From contig CP126198.1 in assembly GCA_030272155.1 (NCBI GenBank), positions 5,678,501 to 5,742,500 on the forward strand: a stretch of 64,000 nt of DNA. The letters are read 5' to 3'. This DNA is from Tetradesmus obliquus. Taxonomy: Eukaryota > Chlorophyta > Chlorophyceae > Sphaeropleales > Scenedesmaceae. This document shows, one piece after another, positions 24,501-35,188 of the stretch. The number at the start of each line of letters is the position of its first letter. The first letter of the stretch is position 1. The notes beneath the pieces were generated by a model. That model worked only from the letters and a program-made list of their open reading frames with translations. It was not told the origin of the DNA and ran no database searches. A program made the position numbers and the translations under genes.

Positions 24501-27186
24501 GCCCTGTACCGTCACCAGCATTGAATGCGTCACCTAGCCCCAGCCCGTCACCAGCTGCGTCTGCTAGCCCCAGCCCATCACCAGCTGTGTCACCCAGCCC
24601 CAGCCCGTCACCAGCTGCGTCACTCAGCCCCAACCCGTCACCAGCTGTGTCACCCAGCCCCAGCGCTTCACCTGATGTGTCACCCAGCCCAAGCCCGTCA
24701 CCAGCTGCGTCGCCTAGCCCCAGCGCGTCACCAGCTGCGTCACCCAGCCCAAGCCCATCACCAGCTGTGTCACCCAGCCCCAGCGCGTCACCTGATGTGT
24801 CACTCAACCCCAGCCCATCACCAGCTGCGTCGCCCAGCCCAAGCCCGTCACCAGCTGCGTCACTGTCACCCAGCCCTAGCCCGCCACCAGCTACGTCTGC
24901 TAGCCCCAGCCCGTCACCAGCTGCGTCACCTAGCCCTAGCCCGTCACCAGCTGCGTCACTCAGCCCCAACCCGTCACCAGCTGTGTCACCCAGCCCCAGC
25001 GCTTCACCTGATGTGTCACCCAGCCCAAGCCCGTCACCAGCTGCGTCGCCTAGCCCCAGCGCGTCACCAGCTGCGTCACCCAGCCCAAGCCCATCACCAG
25101 CTGTGTCACCCAGCCCCAGCGCGTCACCTGATGTGTCACCCAACCCCAGCCCATCACCAGCTGCGTCGCCCAGCCCAAGCCCGTCACCAGCTGCGTCACT
25201 GTCACCCAGCCCTAGCCCGCCACCAGCTACGTCTGCTAGCCCCAGCCCGTCACCAGCTGCGTCACCCAGCCCTAGCCCGTCACCAGCTGCGTCACTGTCA
25301 CCCAGCCCTAGCCCGTCACCAGCTGTGTCTGCTAGCCCCAGCCCGTCACCAGTTGCGTCACCCAGCCCTAGCCCGTCACCAGCTGCGTCTGCTAGCCCCA
25401 GCCCGTCACCAGCTGCGTCTGCTAGCCCGAGCCCGTCACCAGCTGCGTCTGCTAGCCCCAGCCCGTCACCAGCTGCGTCACCCAGCCCCAACGTGTCACC
25501 AGCTGCGTCACCCAGCCCCAGCCCATCACCGAACGTGTCACCCAGCCCTAGCCCATCGCCGGACGTGTCACCCAGCCCGTCACCTGCTACATCACCCAGC
25601 CCCAGCCCATCACCTGATGTGTCGCCTAGCCCCAGCCCGTCACCATCACCAACGCCTAGCGCGAGGTGAGCAGCAGCACAGCAAAATTACTGCAAGTCGA
25701 CATGCATTTGCTAGGCGGCTGCTCCAATGCGTGTAAGGTGTCTGCAGAGGCGTTGGCTAGGCGTACATGATTGAGCATAGCCATCATGCTCGATCTCTGA
25801 GCCCCCATCCTGACCAGCTCTTGTGTCGCCTCTTCCGCATGCCATCGCAACCCTTCACCTAGCCCATCACCATTGCCCAGCCCCAGCCCGTCACCTAGTC
25901 CGTCACCCAGCCCTAACCCACCAGCCTTCCTTGAGCTATCACCCTCACCCTCACCCAGCCCTTCGCCTGAGCCATCACCCAGCCCCAGCCCGTCACCTGA
26001 GCCATCACCCAGCCCCAGCCCGTCACCTGAGCCATCACCCAGCCCTAGCCCGTCACCTGAGCCATCACCCAGCCCCAGCCCGTCACCTGAGCCATCGCCC
26101 AGCCCCAGCCCGTCACCTGAGCCATCACCCAGCCCAAGCCCGTCACCTGAGCCGTCACCCAGCCCCAGCCCGTCACCTGAGCCATCGCCTAGCCCTAGCC
26201 CGTCACCTGAGCCGTCACCCAGCCCTAGCCCGTCACCCGAGCCATCACCCATCCCTTCACCCGAACCATCACCCAGCCCTAGCCCGTCACCTGAGCCATC
26301 ACCTAGCCCTAGCCCGTCACCTGAGCCGTCACCCAGCCCCAGCCCGTCACCCGAGCCATCACCCAGCCCCAGCCCTTCACCCGAACCATCACCTAGCCCT
26401 AGCCCGTCACCTGAGCCATCACCCAGCCCTAGCCCGTCACCCGAGCCATCGCCCAGCCCCAGCCCGTCACCTGAGCCATCGCCCAGCCCCAGCCCGTCAC
26501 CTGAGCCATCACCCAGCCCCAGCCCGTCACCTGAGCCATCGCCCAGCCCCAGCCCGTCACCTGAGCCATCGCCCAGCCCTAGCCCGTCACCTGAGCCATC
26601 GCCCAGCCCCAGCCCGTCACCTGAGCCATCACCCAGCCCTAGCCCGTCACCTGAGCCATCACCCAGCCCCAGCCCGTCACCTGAGCCATCACCCAGCCCC
26701 AGCCCGTCACCTGAGCCATCACCCAGCCCCAGCCCTTCACCCGAACCATCACCTAGCCCTAGCCCGTCACCTGAGCCATCACCCAGCCCTAGCCCGTCAC
26801 CTGAGCCGTCACCCAGCCCCAGCCCGTCACCTGAGCCATCGCCCAGCCCAAGCCCGTCACCTGAGCCATCGCCCAGCCCTAGCCCGTCACCCGAGCCATC
26901 GCCCAGCCCCAGCCCGTCACCTGAGCCGTCACCCAGCCCCAGCCCGTCACCTGAGCCGTCACCCAGCCCCAGCCCGTCACCCGAGCCGTCACCCAGCCCC
27001 AGCCCGTCACCTGAGCCGTCACCCAGCCCCAGCCCGTCACCTGAGCCATCGCCCAGCCCCAGCCCGTCACCTGAGCCATCACCCAGCCCCAGCCCGTCAC
27101 CCGAGCCATCACCCAGCCCCAGCCCTAGCCCAAGCCCCAGTCCTTCTCCACCTGGAGGTGGAGGTGAAGGTGGATCCCCAGCGTAA
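15108..27186 (+). CDS. Giant secreted cysteine-rich/sushi/Ser-Pro-rich protein (cell-wall type)
   Basis: Fifteen-exon model, in phase throughout (1,932 aa): join(15108..15615, 16900..17094, 17481..17639, 18028..18425, 18908..19073, 19546..19748, 20016..20108, 20843..21106, 21546..21855, 22338..22526, 22884..23069, 23375..23877, 24065..24184, 24485..25665, 25863..27186). It opens with a signal peptide ([19 protein letters not shown]). Exons 1-3 hold GCC2/GCC3-type Cys modules ([42 protein letters not shown]). Two similar-looking modules follow ([45 protein letters not shown]), each before or after short Pro-rich or Cys-pair segments (..AICC, ..RTCC, ..ELCC, ..NRCC, ..AACCM). Exon 10 is a sushi/CCP domain ([34 protein letters not shown]), and exons 11-12 look like degenerate relatives. 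Residues 1099-1932 are Ser-Pro repeats, a typical substrate for prolyl hydroxylation and arabinosylation in algal walls. Many N-glycosylation sites. No membrane anchor seen. Function unknown; an extracellular-matrix role is inference. The exon 4 acceptor could also be three bases upstream (18025). Confidence 0.84.
15667..15690 (+). repeat. Poly-G tract in intron 1 of the secreted-protein gene
   Basis: Twenty-four consecutive G, flanked by GGCA-type tetranucleotide repeats. G4-forming potential is obvious and assembly errors are likely here. Confidence 0.95.
15791..15830 (+). repeat. (CAGC)10 tetranucleotide repeat
   Basis: Ten CAGC units in intron 1. A matching CAGC/CCGG-rich patch lies at about 5920-5970 in a lipase intron. 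Confidence 0.92.
16325..16990 (+). repeat. Five copies of the exon 2 acceptor edge of the secreted-protein gene
   Basis: Copies start at 16325, 16484, 16613, 16762 and 16900. Each has an acceptor AG and then about 80 bases coding (G)C(P/S)[15 protein letters not shown] and TADLAA. Copies 1-4 end in WRLT and a CTG tract; copy 5 continues into the unique coding sequence RRCLPGS and is taken as the real exon. Copies 1 and 2 are joined in one open frame through the CTG and TG repeats between them. Confidence 0.95.
17322..17510 (+). repeat. Duplicated acceptor edge of exon 3, secreted-protein gene
   Basis: CAG|CCTGCCGCCGCGGGTCTGG at about 17322 repeats at 17481 as CAG|CCTGCCGCCCCGGGTTCGG. Both also share upstream GCCTGCCTGCC and TTTGCCAC text. 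The second copy continues into the Cys-rich exon. Confidence 0.85.
17625..17815 (+). repeat. Duplicated donor edge of exon 3, secreted-protein gene
   Basis: TGTGCCGGCCGAGTGAGTAC and the next 70 or so bases (ending GGCGTG..TGAGTAGAG) occur twice, about 97 bases apart. Both copies contain the GTGAGT donor. Confidence 0.88.
18540..18965 (+). repeat. Three copies of intron 4 end plus exon 5 start
   Basis: Units with acceptors at 18660, 18789 and 18908 each contain CACATGCAGC, CACCATGTGCTG-like text, a CTG tract, CACTGCAG and then ACCGTCCCACTGCGGCGG with the coding stretch LQQFGGATY. Only the third runs on into the rest of exon 5. Confidence 0.93.
20509..20890 (+). repeat. Four copies of the exon 8 acceptor edge
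   Basis: GA(T/C)GCCTGCGGGCAATT-like segments (D/N-A-C-G-Q-F) occur at about 20509, 20614, 20732 and 20843, each followed by tracts such as CTGTGCTGCTCCTGCTGGCC. The copies at 20732 and 20843 both have a CCGCAG acceptor; the last continues into the exon. Confidence 0.9.
21486..21542 (+). repeat. (CTG)19 microsatellite before the exon 9 acceptor
   Basis: About nineteen uninterrupted CTG units run straight into the acceptor CTGCAG|AATCGTCGC of exon 9. Confidence 0.96.
24500..25665 (+). repeat. Ser-Pro-Ala coding repeat with 336-bp higher-order period
   Basis: A 30-base unit (roughly AGCCCCAGCCCGTCACCAGC and TGCGTCACCC, coding [10 protein letters not shown]) fills exon 14. Variant markers show a larger duplication: the rare segment CAGCGCTTCACCTGATGTGT is at 24661 and again at 24997, 336 bases apart, with the same order of variants around it (..[19 protein letters not shown]..). 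Confidence 0.9.
25940..27140 (+). repeat. Ser-Pro-Glu coding minisatellite, about 38 units of 30 bp
   Basis: AGCCCCAGCCCGTCACCTGA followed by GCCATCACCC is repeated about 38 times with only third-position changes, coding [10 protein letters not shown]. One unit is shortened (SPIPSPEP near 26250). It ends in [14 protein letters not shown] and a stop. The antisense strand is open over the same length but is repeat shadow. Confidence 0.95.
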
Positions 27187-27306
27187 GGGAAACAGCTGCC
27201 GGCTATACATGGAGGCATCTAACCGGCCATTGATACCAGACATGGCAGCTGACTTATGGCCTCATCTGTCTGCTTCATCTGCTGCCATTCTATTGGTTGT
27301 GCAGCT

Positions 27307-27311
27307 TGTAA
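27307..27311 (+). terminator. TGTAA poly(A) signal candidate
   Basis: TGTAA, the usual chlorophyte polyadenylation signal, lies about 120 bases after the stop of the secreted-protein gene. Confidence 0.5.
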
Positions 27312-27399
27312 CAAGCTGGCCCGCGCATCTGCTGCAGATCCACGATGCAGTAGGAAGACAGCGGGGGCAAGCTGTGTGATGTTCTGCATGCATACCTTT

Positions 27400-30319
27400 T
27401 GGCAGTATGCATACAAAGACTGGAGGCAGAGGGGTGTGTGTGGCAGCGTTGTTGCAACAGCTGTGCATCTCTCAGGGCTGAAACAGGCGGGGTTGAGGCT
27501 GTGCCGGGCACACTAGCTGCTGCAGGAAGCCTCTGGGTACTTGTGTGCATGCTAAACGGGTCCATCTTGGCAGATTGAGGCAGCAGGAGCAGCAACACTG
27601 CGTTGGTTGGAGTTACGGGGTTGCTCGTCTTGGCGCACCTTACCCAGGCTGTTGCAGGTACAGAGGCTTTGCAGCAACGATTTACGCCTGCTATTTATTC
27701 GCAGGTTTCATGTTGATGTCAAGCGCAGCTCAGGGTGGTAGTGCTTGTGTCACTTGTGCCGATTGGGTGGCCTGTTTCTTTAGAACATTGTTTTGGTGTG
27801 TGCCAGCTTGGGTGCTTCTGTCTGCTGTTTGTGCGGTATGTTCACAGCAGTGAGGTTTGCTGCTGCACTGCGCCACCGTATGCCGTTGGCAGCTTCACAC
27901 AGGGCAGCCATGCACAGTGTCGCATGCACATCTGTGAGTGCTGGGCTGCTGGCAACGACATGGTCTTCACCACTTGCCTTTTGAGGTTGTGCCTTGAGCA
28001 GACACCAGTCGATGTTGAACATAACCACGCCAGCATCGCATGCTTACGTTGTGCAGGTGGTTGTTTGCACACTGCTTGATGTAGAGACAACTTGCTGCTA
28101 GCATTTGCGGGGATCCTGATACATGCTGCCTGCCGGCAGTCAGGATGTGGGGCAATGGACGGATGTTACTTGTATGCCAGCTATCCGTATCTGTGTCAGC
28201 CCAACGCTCTTGTACAGGTGCAGCTGCTGCTGCTGGTGTTTGAGCCTGTTAAAGTGTGTTTGTCTGCTGCTGCGTTGATCTAGGTGCTTATGAGGTCCAT
28301 CTGCTGCAAACCGCTGTGTCTACACGCATTGCTGCTTGTGGACGGCTGCGCATGTACCTGAACAGGCCGAGATTGTGTGCGGTCTTTAACATAGTGATTC
28401 GGATGTGCTAAAGCACACCATGTTCGGCGGAATAGCAGCTGCTGGATCAACACAGCAAGTGCCAACTCTCAGCCTTGGGGCAGCTACTGAGTCAGCTGTG
28501 TGTCTGGCTGCTTCAGCTGCACTGAGTACACAGTGCAGCAGCTTACCATCTGCTTGCAGCAGGCTGGACGTTGTCCAGGGCTGTCGGCCGTACTATCTGT
28601 TGTTAGCTGCACTGTTGGAGGCCTAGCCCGTGATGGCTTGTGCCATAGCGCGTAATACTTGTCGAGCCTGGTATCTCGAACGAATGCAAGTGTGGCTGTA
28701 GTATTGCATCGCGGCGTTGGCTGTGATGCAATGCAATGCTGCCTTGCTTTTGCTGAATGAGGCGATGGCGTGCAAAGCAGCAGAACCACAGCATTGATGG
28801 GTGGCTGACCAGTGCTGTTGCACTGCATTACGTATATGTATTATGTCACGACAGTTAGTGTGCTTTGCTTAGAAACTCCTTCAGCATGCTGCAAGGTCCG
28901 ACCTGCTTGAGTCATCACCCATGCAGTTTCTGGTTGCACACGCCTTGTTCACCGCGTCTCTGAGTTGGCACGTATGGCGCTGCTTGTGCAGCGCCGTTGC
29001 TGATACATTGATGATTGACTAGTTGGAACCCTTGTGGCAGTCTCGGCTCTGCGTGTATGCGCACCACCTGCATTGGCCTGCGCAAAGGGCCTCTTTGGAG
29101 ATGTACTGATGGAATCATGCTGTGTGCTCATTGCGTGACTCACGCATGTACAGAGCGCACGCATGGACATTAATTATGACTATTTACACAAACCTATCTG
29201 CAAGCTGGCTATCTGAGAGACATGACGGCATTTCAAGAGGATGTCCAGCACAGTCGGCTGTTACATATTGTGGAGGTAGCATGGTTGTCGACGCTGTGTG
29301 GCAGTGTCGCCGCTGCTGCTATTTGATGGGCTGAGAACACACTCTGGTTGAGTTGGCTTGCTATGATGTCTTGGCGTTGATATACTGCGCATGACACCCA
29401 GCTGCCGTTGGTTATGCTGAACACCGCATAACACTTGTTGCACAGAACATGTACATACATGTACACCATACTACGCGTAATGTACGCCTATGATGATGCC
29501 GCTGCTGCTGCATTGCTGCGTGAGCCTGCTACCAGGCTCAAGTGTGGCTGTTGGGGCCTGTTGATTGCAGCAAGACAGAGTCCAGCGTACGGCACAACCG
29601 CTCTCAAGCGGCAATGCTATGAACGAGTGCATGCATTGCACAGCACTGAATGAACTGTGATTGGCAGTCTGTATGGTTGCTGGTGTTGTTGTGTGCCAAT
29701 GTACGTCGACGTACAACCGCCACATCGCCTCTGCTGTGCAGTCGTAGCTACTGCTGGCATGATGCTGGCACTTGACTAGCCAAGTTTATACTTGACAGCA
29801 GCAGTTGCTGCTCCTGCTGCATTTTGCAGTCGAAGGACTGGCCAATGGCGGCATCTGTGAAAAACACAGTCTAGGGCCAGGTTCCGCCACTTAAGCTTGT
29901 ATGGTGTCATCTCACCTTGTTTGAGGCTAGCCCCAGCGCTGGAGTGTGTAAGCCCCCTCCCTGCCAATGTTTTCAAGGGTGCTATTCAGGTGTTGAGTGC
30001 ACAGGTATGGGCAGCTTGCGTGGCCATGGGCTTTTCAAGGAACAAAGCATGTCTTCACGCTGGTACAGCAGCAACTATGCGCATGTGTCCAGCACCAATA
30101 CATGCGAATGTTAGTTTCAAGCAAACGCCTCGTGGCGTCAGCGTTGCTTCGGCATGGCACAACACTGTCAACACGACCAAGCCATGCATTTATAATTGAG
30201 AGAGCATACCAACTTTACAAGCTCATGAGCAGCAGGTGGCCGATGCCTCCAATACTGCAATGACTGCATCGTGCACTAGTGTACTGTACAACCAGCATAC
30301 GGAAAGGATCACCCAAACC
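27400..30319. other. Region without supported gene
   Basis: About 2.9 kb between convergent genes. ORFs are short on both strands, lack familiar motifs and do not join by good splice sites. Base composition looks closer to even than in the genes. Palindromic ACATGTACATACATGTAC is present at about 29448. I see no RNA gene or transposase here. Confidence 0.4.
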
Positions 30320-33300
30320 CTATACAGCCAACAGCCGCCCTGGCCACACAACCTGGCAGCTGCCACCAGTGCTGCTCTTAAAACGCCGCAGCCGCAGTGC
30401 AAACGCCTGCCCTTTCTTGAACAACAGCCTCCGACTCCCAGGTGGCTCACCTGCGTCTGCTGCTGCTCCTGCAGGTTCTGCGCTCGTGCCTGCAGGCACG
30501 TCGTGCATCAGCCGCACGTGGTGCAGCTCGCTGCCGCTGCCTGCGTTGAAGCGCCCAAGCACCTCCAGCTGCAGCAGCACATCACCTTGAGCTTCACATC
30601 CTCCCTGCCCATCTTGCTGCTGCTGCTGTTGATCTGCATCTCCTGCAAGCTCTTGTGTACTGAAGCTGCAGCCTGCTGCTGGTTTGGAGCTGAGCCTGTA
30701 GCGGAAGGTGACGGTGTGTCCTGCGCAGCTGGTGTCCTGCCAGGTGGGGCTATTGCAGATGGTGCTGCGCAGGTTGGGGCTGTGTGCGGCAGCTGATGGC
30801 CCTGCGGCTGCTGCTGCTGCTTGGCTCCTAAGTCCTGCCTTGCAGGAACCAGACTGGACGGCCCACACAGGCTTGCTGCTGCTGCTGTTGCTGTAGTATG
30901 CATCTGTCATGCTCACAGCCTGGGAGATGGCTGCTGCCTCAGGTAGGGGCTGCTTGTCGACATACTTACAGGACCTGCTGCTGGAAGCCGGCACCTGCCC
31001 GCCGCAGTGTGGGCAGCCTGCAGTGCTAGGGGCTGGCGCTATCACAGCAGGGCTGGCTAGCTGCCTGGCTCCAGCTCCACTTCCACCAGGTTGCTGCAAC
31101 ACCTGCTGCACTTGCTGCTTGTGCGGGGCGTGCATGCTGAGCGTCACATAAGCCTGTGCACCTGCGCCTTCTTCATTATCCTGCTGGCTGCAGCTGTGTG
31201 CTGCATGCGGCGCTGCCTGTGCCGCAAAAGGTGCCGCTACTGCACCACTGCAGTTCTCCAGGTGTCGCTTCTGCAGATGACTCATAGGGAGGCTGAGGAT
31301 GCCTCTGCACTGCAGATTGGGTGCAGCAGCTGCCTTGGAGATGAGGGTAGTGCTGTTGGGCATGCTGGGCAGCTTTCCTGCAGGAGGCCTCCCTGCTGCT
31401 AGTGGCAGCCTGCCAGCAGCTGGCATGTACAGTGCAGTGGTAATTAGCTCACTGCTGGTTGCAGTGCCTGGGCTGGGCTGGCATGCCTCACATGCTGCAC
31501 ATGAGCCATTTTCCGGCTTCCTGCAAGCACTGGTGCTGCTGCTGCGCTGGCTGTCGTGCAGCAGGTGCTGCTGTTGGGTCTTATTGGCTTGCAGGAACAG
31601 CCGGTTGAACACGCTGGCCTGCAGGGCAGCAGACACACGTGAGTTGATAGGGCTGCCACGGGTGGCCTGCCACGCAACAGTTGCAGCAAAGGCATTTTGT
31701 TTGTGATACTTTCACACCCAAGAGAATGCCTGAACAGCAGTCACATCAGTGAGCACATGTGGCCTGTGCTGGCAGCGCACGATACAACTGAGCAGCTCAT
31801 GAATTGCCAGGAAGCGCCTTTACCTGTGCTGGCTGACCATGCAACCCAGATGGCTGTCCAGCATCAGGATTGCCACTGCCAGCGTCCCTGCTGTCCTTAG
31901 TCCTCAATGGGCTGCGTGAACCCATCAGTCAACCTCCCCCGTACTAGCAAGTCCCGCCGTTGGTACTGCCCAGTACAACACCTGCTGCTGACAAACGACT
32001 GACTTGAATGAATTATTCAAAGAGAGTGCTGAGCTCGGCGTGGTGGTTCCCCTGCTGCAGGTGCACGCTACGTCCTGCGTGCATGCCGGGCACTGCCCGG
32101 CAGGTGCGCTCCCGCCTGTGCGGTTGAAGTAAATGGCACCATAATGTTGCCGCTTACAGTGCTGAAACCAGCATCCTGTGGCAGCTCCACATTATGGTGA
32201 TGCTGACATTTGAACTTTGGCGCGTTGTTGGCTTGTAACACAGCTCAAAGTGTCATGCCGCATCACGCTCGCTGAGTCTTGGGAGTCAACCATCTGGAGG
32301 TACAGTGCAACCAGCTTGCCGGAACCGTCCAGGTTGCACACACAGCCCGTGAAACCCCTGATGTCATGTTGCAACAGCTGCTGCCGTTGGCAGCCGCAGC
32401 AGTAGCAGTAGCAGTAGCAGTAGCAGTAGCAGTAGCACGAGCGCTCCTGCTTCTGACAGCACTGCGCTGGGCAGGATCACGCCATCAGGGACATGTGCAG
32501 GACCACAAACGCTTCAGGACAGCATGACACTGCATCAAACATATGACACCAGTGATGCAGCCTGCATCCACGGTCGACTGTGCACGGCACAACACTGCAG
32601 GCATTTGATGCTGACCACAAGTGCTGCGTGGCGGCAACTTAGCGGCAAGCAGTTGAAACGCTTCTGACAGCACGCCCACAGGCCACCTGCTGCAGCGGCG
32701 TCTGCATGAACATGACACAATCACAGCTTCCCATAAGCTTGTTGGCGACAACAAACCAACAACAAGCCGATCATGGCAGATCGTTAACAGGGTTTTGATG
32801 AAACAGCAGCTCGTGCCGCGGTAGGGCTGCGGGCCCTGCACACAAGCTCCAGTGGTGCAGTGCATCATCACATTCCAGGCATGCAGCAGCAGCGTGGGTG
32901 CTAGCCTTCACACCAATCTGACCTGCAGCCACAGCAGCTGAGGCTGACTGACATCTGATCCCAACTGACCGTGAGAGCGAGGCTCACACAAATGCCACCC
33001 CAATAACCTCATCCCTCTGGCAGGCGAATCTGTACGGCGCCACACGGAGAACCAACAACTGCGCCCCACCAACAGTTGGGATCCTGTTGAGGACTTTGTT
33101 GATGCTGTTGGGTACATGGTATGCAAATGCCACTTGCCTTTCTCCGCCTGGTATGATGCGGCATGGCCAAGCTGCTGTCCTCAAGGTTGCAGTTTAGCCT
33201 GATCTGCAGACAGCCTCCCAAATACCTGCTGGCAAGCAGCGCAGCGGCTGCACTACCCGACTGCAACACAAAAGTTTCAACCGGCACAAACACACGCACA

Positions 33301-33386
33301 CGTTCCTGCAAGTATAAGGTAGGCACGGCGTCTGACAGCGCGCTATGGAAATGCATGCCATTCCACAAGGACCCTCCTGTTGTCAT
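30320..33386 (-). CDS. Unrecognised multi-exon gene (partial model)
   Basis: The best-supported part is a terminal exon, 30320..31618, beginning after CCCTGCAG and open for 433 codons (ASVFNRLFLQANK ... QVVWPGRLLAV). It contains a CPHCGG motif, Ser/Ala/Gln runs and a basic C-terminus. Upstream, 32374..32192 holds a protein-like stretch (GFTGCVCNLDGSGKLVALYL). In 33386..32984 two overlapping frames look coding: one with VRVFVPVETFVL and LQIRLNCNLEDSSL, the other with RIPTVGGAQLLVL. The second vaguely resembles the start of an IPT/TIG beta-sandwich. I could not join these pieces in phase; a small intron or an indel between the two frames near 33170 is possible. Function unknown. Confidence 0.45.
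32399..32434 (+). repeat. (AGTAGC) hexanucleotide repeat
   Basis: About six tandem AGTAGC units, probably inside an intron of the unrecognised minus-strand gene. Confidence 0.85.
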
Positions 33387-33399
33387 CTGCGCAGTGCTT

Positions 33400-35188
33400 T
33401 GTTAAGAACAGCTCTGCCGCGCTGCTGCTGGCTCCACAACACAACAACCAAGGTTTGCAATGCCAGACCTACAAGCTGCAGCGCACTGGGGTGTGCGTCA
33501 ACATGCAAAGCAGCTGGCGACCCGCAAGCACCAGCGCATGCAAAATTGCAACCCAACCCAAAAATCCCAACAAGTACCAGGACCCCCCATGTAAAGACCT
33601 TCTCTCAAAGCACGGCCCCACATGACCAACCAGCCCATAAACAGCGCAGACCAGTTCTTCAGAATACAATACATATTCTAAAACAAGTGCACTAGTCAAC
33701 ACTCAAATACATGCGGACAACGCCAAGCCGGCAATGCTGCAAGGTAGCCTGGCCTGGCCTGAAACGCCGACAGCCCAGGACTCAAAACTACTGCACACAC
33801 ACCCTTGCTGTGCGACGGCTGCAATTGCAAGCAGCCCAACCCCCCTTCTTAGATACCCAGTTGCAAAGGCACGCACAGTGAAAGCAAGTTCACAATAAAA
33901 CATACCATGGTGTCCCGTGCTGCGCTGCAGTGCTTTTTGGAAACAACGTACAAAGACTGCAGCCATCCGTGCAGCATGCACTACAAAGCACTGCATGCCT
34001 ACCAGGAGGTCGGACACAGCTTAAAGTGCCAACCGGGTTTGCAATACCCCCTTGCTATGCACAGCTGGTTCGGCATCACAGCTCCCATGACTGCTCATGC
34101 GCCCATGCACCCAAAAGTTGGTCCAGCCGCCATGGCTTAGCAGGCAGAGTGTAAGCTTTGCACCATACCTAGCTGAGCCCATGCGGAGTGCGGCAGCCCC
34201 AAAACTGCACCCTGCTGACTAACCTAAGATACGACAGGGGCAGGGATTTTGTCAAATAATGTGGGCCTCCATGACACTCTACTAAGATGTGCCGGCTGCA
34301 GAAGGTAGCCTTGATGCTGTGCACCAGAAGCAGCACGCAGTGAACTGGAAACATGCAATGCAGGACGGATGTGGAGGCAGGCAACAATACGCAGCAGTTT
34401 GCTCCAGCAATGACTGCTACAGTAGCAAGTAGCGTAGAAAGGGACATGAAACAACTGTACATTGCAAGCTAAGCAACAGCATGGCAGGACTACTCAAAGC
34501 ATGCGATGGCTACACAACACAACCATTGGATCAGGCAAAACTCAAAGCATATAATCACCCCAAAGACATGCAAGTAAAACTGGGAGTCAAGGCATGCAAT
34601 GGCTACACAACACAACCATTGGATCAGACAAAACTCAAAGCATACAGCTACCAGAAAGACATGCAAGCAAAAGTGGGAGCGAAACCTTTTTGTATGCAGC
34701 CAGCTCATGCCCTCTGTCGCGTTAATGATGGCCGCATGACTGTGTTATTTGCTTTGTACACCCTGCCATCATGCAATGATCACCACACTGTGTTTGAAGA
34801 AGGCTCATGCGTGCACCTCCAAACACACTGCCGGATGCATGGAATGCATTGGCGGCCTTGCAATCACGAAAGGCAGGGACATTGCGGCCCTGGCAGACCG
34901 CTGGGCAGGCAAGCAGTACAAGCAGTGGCTCCACCAGGCAATGCACAGCCACTGGCATGGCCTCAAGCCAACAGCAGCTCACGGCGTCAAACCTCACTAT
35001 GCTGCACTATGCTGCATTTGATGGCAGGACAGCTGTCTTTTGTGCCTGTGCCTACAACCAACTTGGAGGTGCTGCCTGGCCTGTCGAACGGCACAGCGCA
35101 TGCAGACAGCCGCCATCACCACACGGTCATGCAGCGTCACTCATTGCAGAATCACTACAGGACGGCGCAGGATGGCGCACTTGCTCGA
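33400..35188. other. Region without supported gene; 3' flank of the oxidoreductase
   Basis: The right part should be the 3' UTR of the minus-strand oxidoreductase. A plus-strand ORF of 286 codons (34481-35341) runs through it and over the antisense of that gene's last exon. Its only repeated part (the 93-bp duplication) has changed mainly at amino-acid-altering positions, so I do not accept it as coding. Confidence 0.45.
34499..34684 (+). repeat. Two tandem copies of a 93-bp unit
   Basis: GCATGC(G/A)ATGGCTACACAAC begins at 34499 and at 34592. The copies match at most positions, and 93 is a multiple of three, so a chance ORF stays open across both. Confidence 0.9.

Noticed and set aside
24463..27379. 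Long ORFs on the minus strand and in a second plus frame over the Ser-Pro repeats
   Set aside because: They are shadows of the 30-bp repeats (Gly-Leu-Gly-Asp and His-Pro-Ala runs), with no splice links and no non-repeat content.
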